Assembly: GCA_900765185.1 (NCBI GenBank) | Contig: CAAFQT010000079.1 | Span: forward strand, 1-16,732 | Length of the DNA stretch: 16,732 nucleotides | From: an uncultured Collinsella sp. | GTDB lineage: Bacteria > Actinomycetota > Coriobacteriia > Coriobacteriales > Coriobacteriaceae | Direction of reading: 5' to 3' | Shown here: positions 1 through 5,001 of the stretch, one piece after another | Layout: the number at the start of each line of letters is the position of its first letter | Position numbering within the stretch: the stretch's first letter is position 1 | Position numbers and translations under genes: made by a program | The notes under the pieces: generated by a model | Database searches by the model: none | Seen by the model: only the letters and a program-made list of their open reading frames with translations | Told to the model about the DNA's origin: nothing

Positions 1-31
1 GTCACTGGTTCGAATCCAGTCACCGCTACCA
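1..31 (+). tRNA. tRNA, 3' end only (identity not visible)
   Basis: The window opens inside a tRNA. A five-pair T stem (ACTGG/CCAGT, 4-8 and 16-20) encloses the loop TTCGAAT. It is followed by the seven-base acceptor strand CACCGCT (21-27), a discriminator A and an encoded CCA (29-31). The anticodon lies off the left edge, so the amino acid cannot be read. tRNA-Thr often precedes tuf in the tufB-type arrangement, but that is only synteny. It may be co-transcribed with tuf, because no terminator separates them. Confidence 0.85.
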
Positions 32-42
32 TAGGTAACACG

Positions 43-73
43 GTGGCTTCTCAATAATATGTTGAGAGGCCAC
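43..73 (+). promoter_or_regulatory. 12-bp hairpin in the tRNA-tuf spacer
   Basis: GTGGCTTCTCAA (43-54) pairs with TTGAGAGGCCAC (62-73), with one T:G wobble and a seven-base loop. No T-run follows, so it is not a typical terminator. A smaller GTCCC/GGGAC hairpin follows at 91-105, just before the tuf ribosome binding site. It may be an RNA-processing site that separates the tRNA from the mRNA, or a tuf leader element. The structure is seen; the role is inferred. Confidence 0.6.
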
Positions 74-127
74 TATGGTATAAAGGCAAAGTCCCGTCCG
101 GGGACGACCTGTTTAGAGGAGGGCTTT

Positions 128-1318
128 ATGGCCAAAGAGAAGTTTGAGCGCACTAAGCCGCATGTTAACATCGGCACCATTGGTCACGTCGACCACGGCA
201 AGACCACGCTGACCGCTGCCATCACCAAGGTTCTCTCCGAGACCGAGGGCTGCAAGGCTGACTTCACTGCGTTCGAGAACATCGACAAGGCTCCCGAGGA
301 GCGCGAGCGCGGCATTACGATTTCCGTCTCCCACGTTGAGTACGAGACCGCTGCCCGTCACTACGCTCACGTTGACTGCCCGGGCCACGCTGACTACGTC
401 AAGAACATGATCTCCGGTGCTGCTCAGATGGACGGCGCTATCCTGGTCATCGCCGCTACCGACGGCCCCATGGCTCAGACTCGCGAGCACATCCTGCTCG
501 CCCGTCAGGTCGGCGTTCCCTACATCGTCGTCTTCTTGAACAAGTGCGACATGGTCGACGATGACGAGCTCATCGACCTCGTCGAGATGGAGACACGCGA
601 GCTCCTCTCCGAGTACGATTTCCCCGGCGACGACATCCCCGTCATCCGTGGTTCCGCTCTGGGCGCTCTCGAGGGCGACGCCAAGTGGATGGACGCTATC
701 CGCGAGCTCATGAAGGCCGTCGACGAGTACATCCCGACGCCTGCTCGTAACAACGACCTCCCCTTCCTGATGGCCGTTGAGGACGTTATGACCATCTCTG
801 GCCGTGGTACCGTTGCTACCGGCCGTGTCGAGCGCGGTGAGCTCAAGCTCAACGAGCCCGTCGAGATCGTCGGCATCAAGGATACCCAGAACACCGTCGT
901 TACCGGTATCGAGATGTTCCGTAAGTCCATGGACTTCTGCGAGGCTGGCGACAACGTCGGTCTGCTGCTCCGCGGCATCAAGCGCGAGGACATCGAGCGC
1001 GGCCAGGTTCTCTGCAAGCCCGGTTCGGTTACCCCGCACACCAAGTTCACCGGTGAGATCTACGTTCTGACCAAGGAGGAGGGCGGCCGTCACACCCCGT
1101 TCTTCGATGGTTATCGTCCTCAGTTCTACTTCCGTACCACCGACGTTACCGGTACGGTCAAGCTCCCCGAGGGCACCGAGATGGCTATGCCTGGTGACCA
1201 CATCACCATCGAGGGCGACCTCATCCACCCGATCGCCATGGAGGAGGGCCTGCGCTTCGCTATCCGCGAGGGTGGCCACACCGTCGGTTCGGGCATCGTC
1301 TCCACGATCATTGAGTAA
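128..1318 (+). CDS. tuf: Elongation factor Tu
   Basis: EF-Tu delivers aminoacyl-tRNA to the ribosomal A site as a GTP complex in the cytoplasm. The 396-residue product has the usual length and all G motifs: GHVDHGKT (19-26), RGITIS with the switch Thr64, DCPGH (83-87) with the catalytic His87, NKCD (138-141) and SAL (176-178). Domains II and III follow, ending in GIVSTIIE. The ATG at 128 is chosen because AGAGGAGGG (115-123) lies just before it. An in-frame ATG at 59 sits in a hairpin loop with no ribosome binding site and would add a non-homologous extension. The switch I region reads SVSHVEY where many EF-Tu have NTAHVEY, a mild lineage difference. A terminator follows, so tuf appears to form its own unit with the upstream tRNA. 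Confidence 0.98.
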   Translation: MAKEKFERTKPHVNIGTIGHVDHGKTTLTAAITKVLSETEGCKADFTAFENIDKAPEERERGITISVSHVEYETAARHYAHVDCPGHADYVKNMISGAAQMDGAILVIAATDGPMAQTREHILLARQVGVPYIVVFLNKCDMVDDDELIDLVEMETRELLSEYDFPGDDIPVIRGSALGALEGDAKWMDAIRELMKAVDEYIPTPARNNDLPFLMAVEDVMTISGRGTVATGRVERGELKLNEPVEIVGIKDTQNTVVTGIEMFRKSMDFCEAGDNVGLLLRGIKREDIERGQVLCKPGSVTPHTKFTGEIYVLTKEEGGRHTPFFDGYRPQFYFRTTDVTGTVKLPEGTEMAMPGDHITIEGDLIHPIAMEEGLRFAIREGGHTVGSGIVSTIIE

Positions 1319-1345
1319 ATTAGCTCTTTGATATAGCTGACTTAG

Positions 1346-1381
1346 AGAACCCGGCACTTATATGGGTGCCGGGTTCTTTTC
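1346..1381 (+). terminator. Rho-independent terminator of tuf
   Basis: GAACCCGGCAC (1347-1357) pairs perfectly with GTGCCGGGTTC (1366-1376) around an eight-base loop, followed by TTTT. It lies 28 bases after the tuf stop codon. Confidence 0.92.
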
Positions 1382-1523
1382 TGCAATGGATATTGAGCCG
1401 TTGCTGGTGTCGAGAGGATCGATAATGGTCCTGGATGCACCGTCGATTAGCTCTCGATGGCTTCATTGATGTGTTCCAAATATGAATGGATCCACCGAGA
1501 ACCAATTGACTCGAGGTTTTCAT
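1382..1523. other. Gene-free spacer with an imperfect inverted repeat
   Basis: No reading frame with a ribosome binding site is visible between the tuf terminator and the rpmG promoter. TCGAGAG (1410-1416) plus ATCGA (1418-1422) can pair with TCGAT (1443-1447) plus CTCTCGA (1451-1457), giving a 12-pair stem with a 1:3 internal loop. A function is not evident. Confidence 0.4.
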
Positions 1524-1551
1524 TGACAGCACTTACGTGGAGCTGATAAAG
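1524..1551 (+). promoter_or_regulatory. Sigma-70-type promoter for rpmG-trnW-secE-nusG
   Basis: A perfect -35 box TTGACA (1524-1529) lies 16 bases before GATAAA (1546-1551), which matches the -10 consensus at four of six positions. Transcription would start near 1558, about 40 bases before rpmG. It is the best promoter match on the plus strand and follows directly after the tuf terminator. Confidence 0.65.
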
Positions 1552-1597
1552 TAACAACTCGTGCCCGTACGGGGCGGAAATGAAAGGTTCAGGATAC

Positions 1598-1747
1598 ATG
1601 CGTACTCTAGTTACTCTTGCGTGCACTGAGTGCAAGCGCCGCAACTATACGACCACCAAGAACAAGTCGACCATGCCTGATCGTATGGAGATCAAGAAGT
1701 ATTGCCCCTGGTGCCGTCACCACACGCTGCACAAAGAGACTCGCTAG
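1598..1747 (+). CDS. rpmG: 50S ribosomal protein L33 (zinc-ribbon form)
   Basis: This 49-residue protein is a small component of the large ribosomal subunit. It begins MRTLVTLACTECKRRNYTTT and ends KETR, the usual L33 size and layout. Two pairs of cysteines, C9/C12 and C36/C39, form the zinc-binding ribbon, so this is the zinc-dependent (C+) version rather than the cysteine-free paralogue. I chose the ATG at 1598 by family alignment. An in-frame ATG at 1580 would add MKGSGY and cannot be ruled out, because AGG (1591-1593) gives only a weak, close ribosome binding site for 1598. rpmG is followed 13 bases later by tRNA-Trp and then secE-nusG, a widely conserved bacterial order, and probably shares their promoter. 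Confidence 0.93.
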   Translation: MRTLVTLACTECKRRNYTTTKNKSTMPDRMEIKKYCPWCRHHTLHKETR

Positions 1748-1760
1748 TCTCTAGTCACAT

Positions 1761-1836
1761 ACGCCAGTAGTTCAATTGGTAGAGCATCGGTCTCCAAAAC
1801 CGAGTGTTGAGGGTTCGAGTCCTTCCTGGCGTGCCA
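1761..1836 (+). tRNA. tRNA-Trp (anticodon CCA)
   Basis: A complete 76-base cloverleaf. The acceptor stem is ACGCCAG (1761-1767) with CTGGCGT (1826-1832), and the discriminator G and encoded CCA end at 1836. The anticodon stem TCGGT/ACCGA encloses the loop CTCCAAA, with anticodon CCA at 1794-1796. The T arm is GAGGG-TTCGAGT-CCTTC. It is embedded between rpmG and secE, so it is probably cut from a common transcript. Confidence 0.97.
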
Positions 1837-1845
1837 GTCATTATT

Positions 1846-1876
1846 CCGTAAGCTCCCACTTGGGGGCTTACGGTTT
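1846..1876 (+). terminator. Hairpin between tRNA-Trp and secE (weak terminator or attenuator)
   Basis: CCGTAAGCTCCC (1846-1857) pairs with GGGGGCTTACGG (1862-1873), with one T:G wobble and a four-base loop. Only TTT follows, so termination is likely incomplete. Some read-through must reach secE unless a separate promoter exists; none is evident in the 36 bases before secE. Confidence 0.6.
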
Positions 1877-1912
1877 ACTCATGTATAAGCGCATTGCGCG
1901 GAGGTAACCCAA

Positions 1913-2251
1913 ATGGCCAACAAGAAGAACAAGAAGAAGGCTCAGCAGCCGGCACCTGCCAACAGCGCTGCCGCCAACTCCAAGGTTGAGGCCAAGAAGG
2001 CCGTTGCCAAGAAGAACGAGAAGGCTGCGAAGTCCAAGAAGAACGAGAAGCCTGGTTTCTTCGCCCGCACCAAGAAGTATTTCGCTTCGGTCAAGTCCGA
2101 GATGAAGCGTGTCACGTGGCCCGATAAGAAGGAGCTCGTGAACTACTCGGTTGTTGTTTGCGCTTCTCTGATCGTCGTCGGCGTCGTCATCGCTCTGCTC
2201 GATGCTGGCTTTGGCGAGGCTCTTGCTCTGTTCTCTGGATTGAGGGGCTAA
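1913..2251 (+). CDS. secE: Preprotein translocase subunit SecE
   Basis: SecE is the small membrane subunit that clamps SecY in the SecYEG protein-export channel. The 112-residue product has a long Lys/Ala-rich cytoplasmic head (residues 1-47). The conserved amphipathic segment follows with EMKRVTWPDKKEL (63-75), then one membrane helix at about 78-97. This is the single-span form usual outside the enterobacteria. The start at 1913 has GGAGGT (1900-1905) seven bases upstream. The charged head is longer than in minimal SecE proteins. nusG begins four bases after the stop codon, so the two are surely co-translated. Confidence 0.95.
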   Translation: MANKKNKKKAQQPAPANSAAANSKVEAKKAVAKKNEKAAKSKKNEKPGFFARTKKYFASVKSEMKRVTWPDKKELVNYSVVVCASLIVVGVVIALLDAGFGEALALFSGLRG

Positions 2252-2254
2252 ACC

Positions 2255-2791
2255 ATGTCTAAGCGTTGGTACGTCGTTCACACTTACTCTGGATACGAGA
2301 ACCGCGTTAAGTCCGATCTCGAGCATCGCATCGAGACTATGGACATGCAGGACCGTATCTTTGATATCGAGATTCCTATGGAGCGCGTCACCGAGATTAA
2401 AGAGGGTGGCAAGCGTGAGACCAAGGATTCCAAGATCTTCCCGGGTTATGTCCTGGTCCGCATGGAGATGGATGACGATGCTTGGACGTGTGTTCGTAAC
2501 ACGCCTGGCGTCACCGGTTTCCTAGGCGGCAACGGCAAGCCCGCTCCGCTTTCCCGCGACGAGTACAACAAGATGACTCGTCGTCCCGGTAAGGGCGATT
2601 CGCCCAAGCGCACCTCGGTTGATATTGAGGTCGGTACGTCCGTCCGCGTCACCGATGGCCCGCTTACCGACTTTGATGGCAAGGTCTCCGAGGTTAACAC
2701 CGAGGCTGGCAAGCTCAAGGTCACGCTGATGATCTTTGGCCGCGAGACGCCGGTCGAGCTCGACTTTAACCAGGTCGCTGTCATCGCTTAA
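2255..2791 (+). CDS. nusG: Transcription termination/antitermination protein NusG
   Basis: NusG binds RNA polymerase, modulates pausing and termination, and links transcription to translation. The 178-residue protein begins KRWYVVHTYSGYENRVK, the hallmark of the NGN domain (about 3-110), including FPGYVLVRM. A KOW domain follows at about 125-178 (VGTSVRVTDGPLTDFDGKV). The length is standard, without a large inserted domain. GAGGGG (2242-2247) lies inside the end of secE and serves as ribosome binding site, so translation is coupled to secE. The next 120 bases contain no clear terminator, so rplK may be read from the same transcript. Confidence 0.97.
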   Translation: MSKRWYVVHTYSGYENRVKSDLEHRIETMDMQDRIFDIEIPMERVTEIKEGGKRETKDSKIFPGYVLVRMEMDDDAWTCVRNTPGVTGFLGGNGKPAPLSRDEYNKMTRRPGKGDSPKRTSVDIEVGTSVRVTDGPLTDFDGKVSEVNTEAGKLKVTLMIFGRETPVELDFNQVAVIA

Positions 2792-2911
2792 GTTTTCGTC
2801 CGTTCGCGCGAGCGTGCTTCTTCTGTGACTGCTCATCTCAGGAGTGCTTCTAACACGTGCGTGCTTACGATATAGCAAGTACTTCACACTCGTGATTCGA
2901 AAGGAATGACC
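2792..2911 (+). other. nusG-rplK spacer
   Basis: This 120-base spacer has no reading frame with support and no obvious terminator. A possible -10-like GATATA/TATAGC occurs at 2869-2876, but no good -35 box sits at the right distance (TTCTAA, 2848-2853, is poor). Whether rplK has its own promoter is open. Confidence 0.4.
2900..2905 (+). promoter_or_regulatory. Ribosome binding site deciding the rplK start
   Basis: AAAGGA abuts the ATG at 2906 directly but lies six bases before the second ATG at 2912. The spacing favours 2912, which also gives the normal L11 length. Confidence 0.7.
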
Positions 2912-3340
2912 ATGGCTGAGAAGAAGGTTGCCAACGTCATTAAGCTCCAGATTCCTGCTGGTGCAGCAAACCCCGCTCCTCCCGTCGGCCCCGCCCTGGG
3001 CGCTGCTGGCGTGAACATCATGCAGTTCTGCCAGGCCTTTAACGCCGAGACGCAGGACAAGAAGGGTGACATCATCCCCGTTGAGATCTCTGTCTACGAG
3101 GACAAGTCCTTCTCCTTCATCACCAAGACCCCGCCGGCGGCTCACCTTATCAAGAAGGAGCTGAACCTCAAGTCTGGTTCCGCTAAGCCCCAGGCTGACA
3201 AGGTTGGTCAGCTCTCCCAGGAGCAGCTCACCAAGATCGCCGAGATCAAGATGCCGGACCTCAATGCCAACGACATTGACGCCGCCAAGAAGATCATCGC
3301 CGGTACCGCCCGTTCCATGGGCGTCACCATCGCTGAGTAG
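2912..3340 (+). CDS. rplK: 50S ribosomal protein L11
   Basis: L11 forms the stalk base of the large subunit with its rRNA site, where elongation factors and RelA-type stress signalling act. The 142-residue product from 2912 matches the family length. The N-terminal domain carries IKLQIPAGAANPAPPVGPAL, where the conserved prolines bind factors. The C-terminal RNA-binding domain carries LNANDIDAAKKIIAGTARSM and ends GVTIAE. An ATG at 2906 would add only Met-Thr and is too close to the ribosome binding site. rplA follows after 117 bases that contain several hairpins. The rplK-rplA pair is a conserved ribosomal operon often controlled by L1 binding to its own mRNA. Confidence 0.97.
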   Translation: MAEKKVANVIKLQIPAGAANPAPPVGPALGAAGVNIMQFCQAFNAETQDKKGDIIPVEISVYEDKSFSFITKTPPAAHLIKKELNLKSGSAKPQADKVGQLSQEQLTKIAEIKMPDLNANDIDAAKKIIAGTARSMGVTIAE

Positions 3341-3360
3341 CGATTTCTTATGGTAACGGC

Positions 3361-3433
3361 GGGTGCTCCGACCGGGGCGCCCGTTAAATGTGTGCAATAG
3401 GGCACACGATACGATGTGGGAGGGCTCACGCCC
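3361..3433 (+). promoter_or_regulatory. Three consecutive hairpins between rplK and rplA
   Basis: GGGTGCTCC/GGGGCGCCC (3361-3369 with 3374-3382, two wobbles), GTGTGC/GCACAC (3390-3395 with 3402-3407) and GGGC/GCCC (3422-3425 with 3430-3433) fill the spacer. None has a T-run. They could set the L11:L1 ratio or bind L1; this is inferred from the operon type only. Confidence 0.45.
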
Positions 3434-3443
3434 GTTTAACCAC

Positions 3444-3449
3444 AGGAGG
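3444..3449 (+). promoter_or_regulatory. Ribosome binding site deciding the rplA start
   Basis: A perfect AGGAGG lies eight bases before the ATG at 3458 but only two before the ATG at 3452, so 3458 is the likely start. Confidence 0.75.
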
Positions 3450-3457
3450 TAATGCAC

Positions 3458-4165
3458 ATGGCTAAGCATGGTAAGAGCTATAACGCCGCTGCCGAGAAGA
3501 TCGACCGCGCCACGCTCTACACCCCCCTTCAGGCTGCCAAGCTCATCAAGGAGCTCGACACCGCCAAGTTCGACGAGACCGTCGAGGCTCACTTCCGTCT
3601 GGGCATCGATACTCGTAAGGCTGACCAGAACATCCGTGGTTCCATCTCCCTGCCCCACGGCACCGGCAAGACCGTTCGTGTTGCCGTCTTCGCCGAGGGC
3701 GAGAAGGCCCGTGAGGCTGAGGCTGCCGGCGCCGACATCATCGGTTCCGACGAGCTCGTCGCCCAGATTCAGAAGGGCGAGATCAACTTCGACGCCGCTA
3801 TCGCTACGCCGAACATGATGGCCAAGGTTGGCCGCATCGGTAAGATCCTTGGTCCCCGTGGCCTCATGCCGAACCCCAAGCTCGGCACCGTGACCATGGA
3901 CGTCGCCAAGATGGTCTCCGAGCTCAAGGCTGGCCGCGTTGAGTACCGCGCCGACCGCTACGGCATCTGCCACGTGCCCCTGGGCAAGAAGTCCTTCTCT
4001 GAGCAGCAGCTCGTCGAGAACTACGCTGCCCTGTACACCGAGATTCTGCGCGTCAAGCCCTCTTCTGCTAAGGGCAAGTACGTCAAGTCCATCTCCGTGT
4101 CTTCCACCATGGGCCCTGGCGTCAAGGTCGATCCCGCTGTCCAGCGTGACTTCCTGGCTGAGTAA
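3458..4165 (+). CDS. rplA: 50S ribosomal protein L1
   Basis: L1 forms the mobile stalk near the ribosomal E site and in many bacteria represses its own operon. The 235-residue product has the usual length. It begins MAKHGKSYNAAAEKID and contains the domain I signature VEAHFRLGIDTRKADQNIRG and the family hallmark KIGRI/LGPRGLMPNPKLGTVT (here as GRIGKILGPRGLMPNPK). The end, SVSSTMGPGVKVDP, is typical. ATG 3458 is preferred over 3452 by spacing from the AGGAGG. In many bacteria rplJ and rplL follow; here a strong terminator and an oppositely oriented gene follow instead. Confidence 0.97.
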   Translation: MAKHGKSYNAAAEKIDRATLYTPLQAAKLIKELDTAKFDETVEAHFRLGIDTRKADQNIRGSISLPHGTGKTVRVAVFAEGEKAREAEAAGADIIGSDELVAQIQKGEINFDAAIATPNMMAKVGRIGKILGPRGLMPNPKLGTVTMDVAKMVSELKAGRVEYRADRYGICHVPLGKKSFSEQQLVENYAALYTEILRVKPSSAKGKYVKSISVSSTMGPGVKVDPAVQRDFLAE

Positions 4166-4201
4166 CTGCTAGTTACTGCCTGAGTACAGCAAGCATTGCT
4201 A

Positions 4202-4240
4202 AAGAAACCCGGTTCTGCCTTGTGCAGGACCGGGTTTCTT
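4202..4240 (+). terminator. Strong terminator of rplA
   Basis: A 17-base arm beginning AAGAAACCCGG (4202-4218) pairs with 4224-4240 (one T:G wobble) around CTTGT. The 3' arm ends GGGTTTCTT, so the T-rich tail is partly in the stem. It separates the plus-strand ribosomal block from the convergent minus-strand genes and may act in both directions. Confidence 0.88.
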
Positions 4241-4253
4241 GCTATCGCGTCAA

Positions 4254-4292
4254 AACCACCATAAAGGGGACGGTCTCCCCTTTGTGGTGGTT
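4254..4292 (-). repeat. Intergenic hairpin repeat, copy A
   Basis: A 17-base arm starting AACCACCATAAAGG (4254-4270) pairs with 4276-4292 (one wobble) around CGGTC. On the minus strand it follows the stop of the metallophosphoesterase gene, whose TAA (4291-4293) is part of the stem, and it ends GGTTTT, so it can terminate that gene. It shares its core with copies B, C and D. Confidence 0.75.
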
Positions 4293-5001
4293 ACCAGGGT
4301 GTTCTGGCTGTTGAGGACTCGATGGCATCGTGGCGTTTGAGCTCGCGGCGCATGGTTTGCGAATTGAGCCAGGCTGCCTGCCAGCCACGGATGGGGTAGC
4401 GCGTCTGGTCGAGCTCAAACTGCGTATAGCCGCAGGCGTTGATGATCGTCGTTCCACACACATGCTGCCGCTTGCGCTGAAAATCGTAACCGTAGCTTTG
4501 GTGTACATGCCCATGCACCATGTAGTCGACCCCCCAGGACTCAAGCGCCGTGTTAAAGCACTCAAACCCTCGATGCGGCAGATCGTCCAGATCACCCATA
4601 CCGGCGGCGGGTGCATGGGTAAGCAGAATGTCGCACCCGCCGACCATCCTAACCTTACGCGACAGCTTTCGCATGCGCTTGGACATCTCGCGTTCGGTGT
4701 ACATGTTGGCGCCGTCGCGATAACGCATGGACCCGCCAAGGCCCGCAATGCGAATCCCTCGGTACGTGTACACGCTGTCTTCCACGCAGATACATCCGCC
4801 CGGTGCATGACGTGCGTAGCGATCATCGTGATTGCCGCGCACGTAGATGAGCGGCTTGTTGATGACCGTAACCAAAAACTCAAGATAGTCCGGGTCCAGA
4901 TCGCCGGCGGACAAAATCAGGTCGACTCCCTCAAAGCGTTCCTTGCGAAAGCACTCCCAAAGGCATCGTTCTTCGGTATCGGCTATGGCAAGGATCTTCA
5001 T
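4291..5001 (-). CDS. Calcineurin-like metallophosphoesterase
   Basis: A predicted cytoplasmic two-metal phosphoesterase of 236 residues; the substrate is unknown. The family motifs are in order: D8 in IADTEE, GD at 33-34 (SAGDLD), GNHD at 56-59, H129 (LLTHAP) and GHVH at 164-167. The first motif is normally D-x-H. Here it is D-T-E, so E10 replaces a metal-binding histidine, which is seen in some branches of the superfamily and need not abolish activity. There is no signal peptide. Its ATG overlaps the TGA of the upstream ParB-like/BMP gene by four bases (ATGA), so the two are translationally coupled and probably act together. The downstream hairpin is copy A. Nucleotide or cyclic-nucleotide hydrolysis is a reasonable guess given the partner, but not shown. 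Confidence 0.88.
   Translation of the reverse strand: MKILAIADTEERCLWECFRKERFEGVDLILSAGDLDPDYLEFLVTVINKPLIYVRGNHDDRYARHAPGGCICVEDSVYTYRGIRIAGLGGSMRYRDGANMYTEREMSKRMRKLSRKVRMVGGCDILLTHAPAAGMGDLDDLPHRGFECFNTALESWGVDYMVHGHVHQSYGYDFQRKRQHVCGTTIINACGYTQFELDQTRYPIRGWQAAWLNSQTMRRELKRHDAIESSTARTPW

Noticed and set aside
62..84. Possible tuf promoter (TTGAGA and TATAAA)
   Set aside because: The two boxes are only 11 bases apart, too close for a sigma-70 promoter, and the first is the arm of a hairpin.
59..127. N-terminal extension of EF-Tu from the ATG at 59
   Set aside because: The ATG lies in a hairpin loop, lacks a ribosome binding site, and the added residues are not part of EF-Tu.
113..1357. 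Open frame of 414 codons antisense to tuf
   Set aside because: It has no ribosome binding site, mirrors the tuf codon pattern and spans a perfectly typical EF-Tu gene. Such frames arise from strong codon bias.
2522..3973. Open frame of 483 codons antisense to nusG, rplK and rplA
   Set aside because: It crosses three well-supported genes and two spacers on the other strand, and its protein looks like a biased-codon shadow.
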